From Hydractinia symbiolongicarpus (lineage: Eukaryota > Cnidaria > Hydrozoa > Anthoathecata > Hydractiniidae), in contig NC_079883.1 in the NCBI RefSeq assembly GCF_029227915.1, forward strand, positions 16,184,001 to 16,248,000: a stretch of DNA of 64,000 bases, in the 5' to 3' direction. The position numbers and the translations under genes were made by a program. Shown here in pieces: positions 24,301-36,300 of this stretch. Below the pieces are notes generated by a model. The model searched no databases. It saw only the letters and a program-made list of their open reading frames with translations, and was not told the origin of the DNA. Numbering within the stretch: the first letter of the stretch is position 1; every line of letters starts with the position of its first letter.

Positions 24301-27300
24301 CAAAATGATCATTAAAAAAAATGGTATATAAAGGGTGGTTTAAAAACTTTGCCTTGTTTTTAGGTGTAAAGTTACCTGTTTTTGAGTCTTACACTGATGG
24401 TGCCAATAGTAAGTAGCCTTTTTCCATACGTAGGATGTGAGATAAGACTTCAAATGCTTAACCATGCCTTTAAAAATTAAGCACATAAAAAAATTGTAAT
24501 CATCGCCCTATGTTAACACATTGCAGGCCTGGTCAGTAGACGTGCGCCACTTGAGAAAACTACTAGTTATGAATCCACAGTTTCGCCTTGTCCTCTCTTT
24601 ACTGCATTTTGTGTGTCTCGCTACTGTGGTTACTATTTCATTGGTATACGGGTATTAAAATATAGATGCCTTAAAAAAATTACTGCAAATGTGTAAATAA
24701 ATATAACGCTTTGTGACGAAAAAACGATATCTAATTGAACAAAATTTTGCATTTGCCTCGATTTAATTTAACCACACAAGTGGTTATAAACTGTTTTTAA
24801 TAATGTTAAAGTGCAAAACATTTTTCCATTTGTTTTGTTGCTTAAAGCTTCTATAGGATAAAAGGTTAATGCTTTATGCATTCTTGTATGAAGCAACTAC
24901 GCTCTAGAAAAAAAAATTCTTTTTTTTTTGTTATATGTTTTAAGTTCTTTTTTGCATGTGTGATTATGGTCGGTCTTTTAACAAATTGCAGACAGCGAAT
25001 AATTACCGTTAAGAGCTTGAAGATTCTGAAAACATTCCAATGAAATGAAATTAATGTTTTCTCACAAACCTGTTTAATTGGTTTGTTTTCACTTGTGGCT
25101 ACACCCAAATATTGTTAATAAAATATAGGGGAAATTTAAGTAGCTAGCATGGAGATACTTAAGCTGCATATCATTGCGTTTTTTATTAATTTAAGTTTAC
25201 AATTTTTCCAATTTTCTTATTAAAGGTACTGTCCGATTAAAAATCAACTAAAATTTTGACAAAAAATTCTTATTTGGAACTAATTTTTATAAAATAATTA
25301 AATAATTATTTGTTTTCTTTTCTAACACCAACTGAACAATATCTCATTCTTGTTTACAAAAAAAGCATGCGGTCTCTCGCTTCGAGTGTTTATATGGATG
25401 GCGGATGATAGGCACTAAAGCGAGGCTGAAATAATATGTCGCGTGTGACGTATTTACCTGGAGCGCGCCGAACTGACCATATTAGATAAAACGTGGGCCA
25501 GGGCTGATATTTTATTATATGTTTAAAAATTTTGGTAATTTTACCCCCTGAATTGGGAAAGACCGCTTTTTATGAATTATTCATATGGAATTAAAAAATC
25601 GAAGGCGAGAGATGTGTCTATACCTTAAGGTAAACACACACTGTGCTAATTCTGTACGAACCTAAGTAAGAAGCTTTCGCTAATAAAACTTGAAGTTCAA
25701 TATGACTTTAGCCTTAGGGTTGCATAGTTGTTTCAGCTACTCTAAAGACAACCAATCAATAATTAAAAATTAGTTTCCTCTTCACTAGATGTCCCGCCAC
25801 AGAGAGATTAGACTCAGATCGCACATTCAGTAAGGTTGAGAGGCAGAATAATGTCGTGGTGCGCTGTTGTGAATTGCACTAACAACAGTCGAAAAAAACA
25901 GGATAAAATTTTTTTTTCGCTGCTCAAGGATCCAAAAAAAAATCTTCCGTATAAGGAAAAACCAAAAGTCAGAGAAATATCTGAACGGAGGAAAGAAAAG
26001 GATGTTAAGGAGGTGAGTGGGGGCTGGTAACTAGGTGGTCGTTGGAAACTCTCTGTCATGGAGTGCCACCAAAGATGTTCACAGCGTACTCTTCAATAAA
26101 ACCACCGCTCGGAATTCTTCGTGTTCCGTAATACATTTTTTATCTGAAAAATATTACAATATTACTCAATCACACTCGCATCTAAGAATTACTCATGAAG
26201 GAGTAGAAACTTTTATACCATGTAATTGAAAATATTTAATAGAGTCCAGTCTTTTTCAGGAGAGGCGTGCGATCGCACGCGCACGCCTTGGCACACGCCT
26301 AAATCGTTTCAGGCGTGTGATTAATCGCACGCCTGAAAAATAAATATTGAGTTTTCAAAATCAACCTATAAAATCCATTTTGTAGCGTGCGATGGCAGCC
26401 CTCGAAATAATTTTTGGACAGTCGTCAGACAAAACGTCCGATAGATTTCCGTATTGGTCGGACACTTTTAGATCTCAGAAATTATTGAATAGTCCTGGTC
26501 CTTTTAATCCACGAGCAAGCCTATTCATAGCCAACCTGACCATCCTAGCTAATTCACCGACTCCTGACTTAGTTAAAAAAACTACGTAGACATAAATCTC
26601 TTTTGCCTGGCCCCTTCGTCGTTGGTAACCAGGTCTTACACAAGAAATCCAGCCATGCGGTTCTTAACTAATGCGGAGGTGAACGCCGACGGAGCACGGA
26701 TGAAGCAAGTCTGCAAAACTGCACTTACAGGCGGAATAGACATTTTATCATGGATTTAATTGTAGATAATTTCTTCATTTGACAAAATAATTGGAAACCA
26801 TAGCAGGTCCGAATTTAATGGATTTTTTCTTTATGCCTGTAAAACCGAAACCCACGGGCGGTATAAATTTTTTTCTGTAAAAATTTTGTTAAAGTGTAGC
26901 TGAACTTTTTGAATGAATTTTGAAGTTTTATTTAAGCCACGTGGATAAAGATTTTTTTTAATTTGAAAACAAAGCATATTTTTGCCTATTTGCTTGTGAA
27001 AAATAAACAATAAATATAAAAATGACAGTATAGTCATGCATACTATTTCGGACATGTAGAAAAGGAAGTTAAGATTGAGAGAGTCGCTATACCAGTAGAC
27101 GCTCGATCATCGTGTTTGGGGTTCACGATTGAAAACGTCCCCCACTTTTCTACCGCAAAATGAATGCGCAACAAAAACAACCTCGGAGCTCGTATCGCAG
27201 GCGTAACATTCTTTGCACGTGCGTTTTACATCGCACGCATTACTTGATTTACACGTGCGAATCATCGCACACCTACTCAAATATTCCTGAAAAAGACTGA

Positions 27301-30300
27301 GAGCCTGTCTCGTGACAGCAAAAACATTCTACACTTCAGAGGGCATCCTCTCACATTTAGGAGTAGGAGCAACAAGGTTTCCAATGTTATGTTCGTCTAC
27401 GTCTTGAAAAGTCGGAACTAGCTCATCATTCGCTGTTCTTTCCGGCTCGAATTGAAATCCTAGAACCTGCGAATTATTTTTCATTCATTGCTATCTTCAT
27501 GAAGAACTTTTTTAAACAAAGGAAAAAAATTATAAATAAACATTTAGTCGTTCGATGCGCAAGTCGGGGGGGTTCGCCTAATAAGAAGCCAGGTAACTAC
27601 GTCACAAGCAAAAATGTGCTGAATAATGAATTGACCCAGTCCTTTTGCCGCGTTCGAAAGTTCGTGAAGATGGTAGGCTAGTGCAGCAAGATCAAAACAA
27701 ACAAACGATGGTGCTAAGTATTGGATAAATCTTTGTTGTTTAAGAGTGCAATCTTCGTTATTTTTGATACTTAATAAAACAAAAGAAAAGATATTGTTTT
27801 TTAATCGGACAGTACCTTTAATTATTTATTTTTTTTCTAAAAAAATAACAAAGGAGTAATTGAAATTATAGCAAAGAAAGATGTATAAATTTTTGACTTG
27901 AAATACGCCCAACCTTTTTTGATCACACATGCATTACTCATCAGAGTCATTTACGTGTGCGATTTAGCACTCATGGGGGGTAAATTCTCCTGACCAGGTG
28001 TTGCGTTATTATTTGAAAAGTAAAATTTTGAAGAACTTGTGTTTTTATGTTTGTTAAATATTACACCATGTTTGTCCATTGTCCCCTATGTCTTCATTCT
28101 CGTTCAATGTCTCGCTTGTTCTTTTTGTCTGTTCTCCATCACTGTGTTCATTTGTAATCACTCTCCCCAATGTATTGTTAATTGTTGTATAGTTTATTAT
28201 GTGTCATGTCCCAACGCGATCATTTCTTGTAATATATATATTTTTAGTTCAACAAACTCCGAGGTATAGCGAGAGTTGCATCAACATCAAGCGTTTTTTA
28301 CTTATTTTCAAATTCAAATTTAATTATTTAAAATTCTCAATTCAAGTTAGTCTTAACAAGCAAATTTTATCAGGGCATTCAGCACAATATTCTGGCAAGC
28401 TGGTGAGTTTTATTCATGTGGCTTTGTTTTTTCATTTTCAACAGGCTTGTCGTTTTTCCTATCAATTTTTTATCAATTATTTAAATTTAGTTTCATTGTA
28501 TTTAGTTTGAACCGTTTCAAAATCATTATTGTTACAAACATATGCCGTATTTTGTGCCCTGACCTGGTTTTGGGTGTTTGGCCGGAAACCCTAACATTCA
28601 AACAGCATTCAACACGAAAGCGCTTATGCGAAGAAGTAAAAGATCAAAAATTGCTATAAACTACAAGTAGCTGCAAACAAGTGGAAAAAAAGTTATCAAA
28701 CCAAATAAGCAGTTAGACGTTATTAATTTAATAGAATTATTTCAGGAGTTTAATTTGCGCCATACAGATATGGATGACCTTTTGGTACAAATTGACACAG
28801 TTTCGGACGATATAGGCGATTTTATAGACGAAAATCCAATTGTGAACATTTCACAATCGAGTTCAATATAGCCCTTGAAAAAATTAGCAATTACGCACTG
28901 TATTTAGAACAAAAGATAAAGAGCTCCGGAACAAGGCAAGTGATTATGAATCCAACTATGGTGTAAATTTTAATTCAAAGATGATGGCTATTAAAGGTTT
29001 TATTCAGGACGCAAATGATGCCAAACACAAATTAAGATTAAAAGATTTCGTAGAGAAGCAGGAGAAGAAAACAAATAAAGAAAAGCATGCAAAGTTTTTA
29101 ACTGATGACGTTGCAAGAATTTTATCGGAGGTAGAGATTGGAATTTATATTGATTTGGCAGGGTTAGCGAATGATGAAGTGTCTAGTAGAAGCAGCGATT
29201 TACATGATTTAATGAGAAAAGTGAATGTGGTTTCTACGAAAATACCACAGCTATTATTGGAAAAGGGTAACATATCACATGTAGATGGTTTATTAAGAAA
29301 GTATGAAGAGATTGCTAAAGCTTTACCTAAAGCTTTACCTATACTAAAAAGTTAGAAAAAGAAACTCGAAACAGAGAATTAGAAAAATAAAGTGTTTTTC
29401 AAGGCAGCAAGCTAAATATAAAACTTGGTAAGTTCAATGGATATGATCATGGTGTTGATATTTATACATTCAGAGATAATTTTGAAAAGATTTACTCAAG
29501 GACAACTCCAAGACGTTTAATGTCAGATTTACTCAAAAATAATTATTTAGAGGATTCCCCATTGTCATTGGTGACTTCAGTCGACGATATCGAAGAGATA
29601 TGGCAGCTATTACAAAGTGCGTATGGTGACCCCAAGATTATCCTAAACAAAAAGTTGCAGTATTTGAAAAGTTTTGATTCAATTTGGAAGTACAAAGATT
29701 CTGAAAGGATTGTTGACTTACTGAGCAAAGTTATTAATTAAATAAAAGATTTAATGAAATTATGTAAGAAACATAATATAGAAGCAAAGTTGTACAATGG
29801 CGATGCTTTAGATAAGTTATACCGAATTATGGGAGATAATAGAATGACGAGGTGGTTAACATGTGTTTGTGACGAAAACATTGTAGATCAGGAGTTGTGG
29901 AACAGATTAATTGTCTTTCTGGAGAAAGATATGAAAATCGAGCAACAGAAACTACTTGTATATCGCAAGTCTGAATTAGAACGGCAGAAGGATCGTAAAC
30001 CACCAGCCAAAGGAAACGTGCATTATACTGGTGATAGATATACCAGTAATTGTGGGTTTTGTGGTGATACTGGCCATGTCGCGATATCTGGACCAGGAGG
30101 TATGAAAGTTTTCCAGTATTTTAGGTGTAAGAAATTTGTTGAGATGACGCCAATGCAACGATTTGTGGAATTACGTAAGAAAGGTTTATGTTTCCAATGT
30201 TTGTTTCCGGGAGCTTCGATGCACGATGGAAAACACAAAGATGGCAAATGTCAAAGGAATTTTCCAGCATCCTTACCATTCTAAATATCCAACGAGAAAA

Positions 30301-33300
30301 CACGTGCTGGTCTGTGATGAGCATAAAGATCACATTGAAAATAAGGAATTATTTCAGCAGTAAAAAGAACGTTTTATACTAAAGCAGAGAGTCGATTTAC
30401 CAAGCTTTTCAAAAGATTTAAAGTTATCATTTTATACATCTCACCACTCTGCTGAAAAGAATTTTAAAAAAAGTTTAACTCAACAAGAAGAGACTGTAAC
30501 TGAGAAAGGTATTTATCAACTTCAAGTTATTAAAATTGATAACAATCAGTATACTGTTTTCTTTGATAGTGGTTGTGGAGATTTTGTTTCGAGAAGATCA
30601 GCGATAAACCAACTTGGAATGAAAGCTGTTGTTGAACACTGTGGTCCAATCAATTTAGAAGGAGTTGACGGAATTGTTACACAGTCAACTCATGGAATTT
30701 ATACAGTGTAGTTTTCGTTATCTAATGGAAAATCGGCCAATATGACAGAAGTATGTCTAGATCAAATCACTGCTACGTTTCCACAGTACCCACTTGAAGA
30801 AGTTGAATCAGAAATAAAACAAGCGCATCGATTGAAATATGGAAGTGATTATCAATTACCAAAGCTACCAAAAAGCGTCGGTGGAGAGATCGATTTTATG
30901 ATTTTTCAATTACCGTCAGGCTTAACCATGAGTCTGTTTTTGAGAGTGCTAATGGCGGATCTGGAGTGATAGGTGGCCCACACAAGATATTTTTGCAATT
31001 GAAAAACAATTTCGCTCAAGCCAAATTCACCAATCTACATTCCTTTCAAATCAGTTGGATCTGTATCGAAGTGGTTATCAAGTAAACCCGGACTTGTCTT
31101 TACTTGGATATGAGATATGCAATTTTGATCTTCATGATAACGATAATTACACAGTCGATTTCACTCTTTGTATCAAGGCAAGGTAAACTGTTTTTAAAAG
31201 CTGAGGAGACTGGAAGTGACATAACGTATAGGTGTGTTAAATGCAGGTCATGTTATAATTGCAAAAGCCATGAACAGACTGAGGCAATTAGTATTAAGGA
31301 AGAGGTTGAACAAGATTTAATTAATCATTCTGTTGTAGTAGATTCTAATTCTAGAACAACAATAGCAAAGCTACCATTTATGCAAGATCCAAAATCAAAA
31401 TTAACACCAAACAAGCACAAAGCAATGAAGGTCTACCAACAACAACTAAAGAAACTTAGCTACAATTCAAAAGACAAAGAAAGTGTTATCAAATCTGAAT
31501 CAAAATTACAATCCTTGGGTCATGTAGCATTCGTGAAGAATTTAACCGATTAGCAACAAAGAATGTTGGAAGAATCAAACATAAAAAACTACATTCCATG
31601 GCGAGCAGTTTGGAAGGGAAGCTCAGTAACAACTCCTTGCAGACTGGTGTTTGATGCATCACAAGCAACTGATTCAGGGTACAGCTTGAACGACTTGCTA
31701 GCTAAGGGTAGAAACAACATGAATAAGTTACAGGAAATTCTGATCAGATGGTCAATGTATCCTGTAGCATATCCACACAGACATCCAAAAAATGTACAAT
31801 TCAGTAAAATTGAGACAGGAAGATTGGTGTTATCAAAGATATATTTGGCCAAGTGACCTGGACATCAGCAAAGTTCCCGAGGAGAAAGTCATCAAAACCT
31901 TAATATACGGAGTACGATCGAGTGGAAATCAAGCAGAATTAGGCTTAAGGGAAACAGCTAGAATATCACAATCTCAGTTTCCTAAAGTGTACAAAGTGGT
32001 TTGTAACGACATATACGTAGACGATTGTTTATCGGGAGAAAGGACCGATGATTTGGCAAAGAATTGTGCAGATGAATTGGAAATTGTTTTAAATAAAGGA
32101 GGATTCACCCTCAAAGGTATAACATTAACGGGTACTAATCCTAGTGAAATGCTAAGTGACGATGGTATTACTATTAGTGTTGCAGATCTGAAATGGCATT
32201 CTAAAGACGATGTTTTATCTTTGGATATTGGTGAATTGAACTTCTCAAAAAAATTAATAGGGAGAAAGTTTGTAAATGAAGCATCTTTTAAAATTCCAAA
32301 AAAATTAACCTGTCGCCACTGTACTTCTAAAGTTGCAGAAATCTTCGATTTATCTGGAAGGATAACACCATTAGTTGCTTCAATGAAATTAGATCTCCAC
32401 GAGTTGTGTCAAAGAAAGTTAGAATGGGATGACATTATTCCAGACGATTTGCGTTTGAATTGGATATCTAATTTCAACACAATAGAAGAAATGAGAAATC
32501 TCCGATATAATCGAGACTGGAAGTGACATATCGTATAGGTGTGTTAAATGCAGGTCATGTTATAATTGCAAAAGCCATGAACAGACTGAGGCAATTAGTA
32601 ACATCACCATTGCACCACCCTTCTATATCACGCAAGTTGATTTATCTGGTTCATTTTCTGCCTTTTTTTTTGCAACATCACAAAAGAAGGACAATCAAAG
32701 TGTGGATGGCAGTTTTTTGTTGCACTATAACATCAATGATGAGTATAAAAATGATGGAGGATTACAGTTCAGATGCATTTGTTCAAGCCTTCATTCTGTT
32801 ATCATGTGAGGGTGGGTATCTGAAGAAATTGTTACCTGATAAAGGCAGCCAGCTAGTCAAAAGTTGTTCAACCATGAAATTTAAGTCATCTGTCATGAAA
32901 TAAAGTCATCTGTGGAGAAAAAATACGGAAATGAGCGATTATCCATTATTCAATGGGAAACTTCAGTAGCACAAATTGCGAACTGTATTAATGATATGCC
33001 ATTAGCTTTAGGCAATATTGTTTCAGATTTTGAGTCCATGGATCTTATTACGCCCAACCGATTACGACTTGGTAGAAATAACGAAAGAAGTCCGGATGGA
33101 GTCTTAACAATTTCACATAATCCTAAGAAATTTATCAAGTTAAACAAGAACATTTTCAATAGTTGGTTTGAAAATTGATTGTTAGTTTATGTACCAAAGT
33201 TGATGTACCAACCCAAATGGTTTAAAACAGATTACGATTTACAAAAAGGAGATATTGTTTTATTTCTGAAACAAGATACATATGTCGCATCAAAATATCA

Positions 33301-36300
33301 ATATGAAATGATAAAATCAGTAATAAAAAGCAAGGACGGAAGGATACGAAAAGTCAACGTAACTTATCGAAACTGTAACGAAGGATGCAATAGAGAAACA
33401 TTTCGATCTGTTAGAGAATTAGTAATGATACATTGTATTTCGGATTTAAATATTATGGAAGATTTAAGCGAAATGTCATCCGTCGCGAAGTCAATTCATA
33501 AAAGCGTTTAGTTGGGAATATTCCAATGTCAAAATTTTATCATCCGTTCGGGGAGTGTTGCGTTATTATTTAAAAAGTAAAACTTGTGTTTTTTATGTTT
33601 GTTAAATATTACACCATGTTTGTCCATTGTCCCCTATGTCTTCATTCTCGTTCAATGTCTCACTTGTTTTTTTGTCTGTTCTCCATCACTGTGTTCATTT
33701 GTAATCACTCTCCCCAATGTATTGTTAATTGTTGTATAGTTTATTATGTGTCATGTCCCAACGCAATCATTTCTTGTAATATATATATTTTTAGTTCAAC
33801 ATGTAAAAAAGTCTTCCTCTCAACCTCCGAGGTATAGCGAGAGTTGCATCAACATCAAGCGTTTTTTACTTATTTTCAAATTCAAATTTAATTATTTAAA
33901 ATTCTCAATTCAAGTTAGTCTTAACAAGCAAATTTTATTAGGGCATTCAGCACAATATTCTGGCAAGCTGGTGAGTTTTATTCATGTGGCTTTGTTTTTT
34001 CATTTTCAACAGGCTTGTCGTTTTTCCTATCAATTATTTATCAATTATTTAAATTTAGTTTCATTGTATTTAGTTTGAACCGTTTTAAAATCATTATTGT
34101 TACAAACATATGCCGTATTTTGTGCCCTGACCTGGTTTTTGGTGTTTGGCCGGAAACCCTAACACCAGGCCTGTTATATACATTGATAATATGAAAATCT
34201 GCAACCTTTCTGTCCAAACCCATTTTCAGGTCTTCTGGGAAGCTCAACATCGTAATCTGACAGCCTGTAACACCTATTTGATGAAAATATTCCCACGATG
34301 TTAGACAGGTGATAGGGTTTTAAACACCGACTAGGGCATGCAGAAATTTTAAGATGTGCAAAACACCCTTAACTGTTATAGCTTTGAAAGAGGTGAATTC
34401 TTAAGGGTGTAATATAACAAAGTAGGGTGTACTAGAATACTTCAGTCCTTCATGGAAGATTTTAAAAAAACTCCTAGGGATATTCTAAAATAGAGCTACA
34501 AAAGCTTTTAGAGGTGTAATTACTTTACTGATGGAACACCCCAATTAGAGTTCAAGAATACCCCAATTAGAATTCAAGAACAATCTACACACTCTCATTG
34601 CACTTACTTGATTTTGACTAGACAATGTTTTTTGTTGTTTTTTTATTTCACAGCATTCATATTCGAAACACAATAGTCTTGCAACATTCTTTAATTACAA
34701 AATAATTCTCAGAAAAACTACAGAATGGAAATATTTATTAGACTTATTAGGAATATTAGCTAGAGAATGTGTAAACCTTTATTTCCTAATTTTTGTCAGT
34801 CATTAATTTAGATATTTGTAAGGTTAAATTCATCAATTTTAGCTTATGAACTGACTGGTCTTTCAAGAGGGGGGCAGCAAGTAAACAATTGCTCATCTAT
34901 GTTCAACAAGGCAGTTCAGTTATTGGTGGATTTGGCTTCGCTGCAGGTAAAACTTGGTCAAGTAAAAGCTTGGCATAATTTGTTGGGTACCTCACTTTGC
35001 ATGCAAAATAAGAATCCAGAAATTTTAAGTTTTACATGCTACAAAAAATACTATATTCTTCTTTTTAGTTGTGTATTAGTGAGTCATGCAGCAATTTGAT
35101 TTTTTATTCCCTTTTTATTACCACCTATGCTGTAAATTACAGTGTTCCCAATCCAACACCCATTTAAAATTTCTTTGCTGAGCCTTCCTTATATTACATT
35201 TTTTATATATAAACAATACCAATTTTAAAAATTTTTCCCAAAGGAATGCCAGAATGTTAAACAATAGCCACACAATTGTTAGGGCATGTTTTATAATTTT
35301 AAAATTTACATTTCTAATTATGTTGAAACTACCTGTATTTTTTTAGACAGCATTTGTTACACTAGATGAAGCTATTAAAATCACCAACCGAAGAGTAAAT
35401 GCTATCGAGCATGGTAATATATTCTCCCTTTTTTAGCTTACTTATCCTTTTCCGGACAACATAAAAACAAAAGCAAGTGCTTCTGACTACCTGCACTTCT
35501 TAAATTTTAAATGGTTTTAACTATAAGGTCTCATTCTTTTTCTAATAAAATTAGAAAAATTAAAAAATTGAAAAATTAAACTCACATGACTAAAAATAAC
35601 TGAGTAGTGAATTTTTAAAAACTTTTTGATAGACTTGAATTTCTGTTTTAATATATGAAATAGAAAACAGAAAAAAATTTTTGAGTTTGTTTGGAGGAAG
35701 TTACATTTCTGTGATGGAATACCTTGTTCAAATGTATAATACATCGCACTGTTTTCTTAGTCATCATCCCAAGGATTGAGAGGACGATTGCTTATATCAC
35801 AAGTGAATTGGATGAAATGGAAAGAGAAGAATTTTATCGGTATGTTGTATACTTATAAAATGTTTACAAAAAGTTGTTAGGCCTTATCAAGGTCCAACAT
35901 GAACCTTTGCACACCCAATTTTAATTTCACGTTTTCAAATACAATGTTGACATGCTAAACAAGAAGTTGTGCAATGATGTTTAGTGCTGAGAAGTAATAA
36001 TAATTGACTTAAGCATTTATAACAAGTGTGAGGGTCATTTTAAGTTATAAATGCTGAAAGAGCAGAACTGCTGTGGTAGCAATGCTGATGACCCATTCGG
36101 TATTCTAACTTTTCCCGAAAAAATTAACTTTTTATTATAAAGTCAAATTTTTGTTTATTAGTCAAAGGCAGTCTTAAAATTTTATTTTGCGATTTACATT
36201 TTTACATTCACAGGCTGAAGAAAATCCAAGAAAAAAAAAAAGCTAATAAAGCCATAAAGGAGGAAGAGTTACGAAAATATCAGCTGGAGCATCCAGGTTA

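Larger units (their letters stand above)
25224..27817. mobile_element. Kolobok-like DNA transposon, 2.6 kb, TTAA target site
   Basis: The ends are perfect 20-bp inverted repeats, AGGTACTGTCCGATTAAAAA and its complement, each flanked by TTAA (25220-25223 and 27818-27821). A THAP-type zinc-finger start lies inside at 25851. THAP domains, TTAA targets and AGG-type ends together define the Kolobok superfamily. A second element (26247-27299) is nested inside. No transposase catalytic core was seen, so the copy is internally deleted or eroded. Confidence 0.82.
27994..34169 (+). mobile_element. BEL/Pao LTR retrotransposon with 5-bp TSD
   Basis: Two direct LTRs (27999-28596 and 33556-34164) begin TGTTGCG and end CCCTAACA, so they carry the TG...CA ends of integrated LTRs. 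CCAGG stands immediately outside both (27994-27998 and 34165-34169), the 5-bp duplication expected for this superfamily. The interior codes, in order, Gag, zinc knuckles, an aspartic protease, a reverse transcriptase with YVDDC, an integrase core and a C-terminal DUF5641-like region. This is the Pao order and family style. Stops and frame changes occur throughout, and the RNase H and integrase zinc-binding region appear lost. It lies in sense inside the 10.4-kb ATP6V1D intron. Confidence 0.93.

Noticed and set aside
28039-28659. ORFs within the 5' LTR (and the matching ones at 33586-34078)
   Set aside because: They lie in LTR sequence and are duplicated with it; LTRs of this group do not code protein.
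29543-30333. Minus-strand ORFs within the BEL interior
   Set aside because: Antisense shadows of Gag and zinc-knuckle coding sequence.
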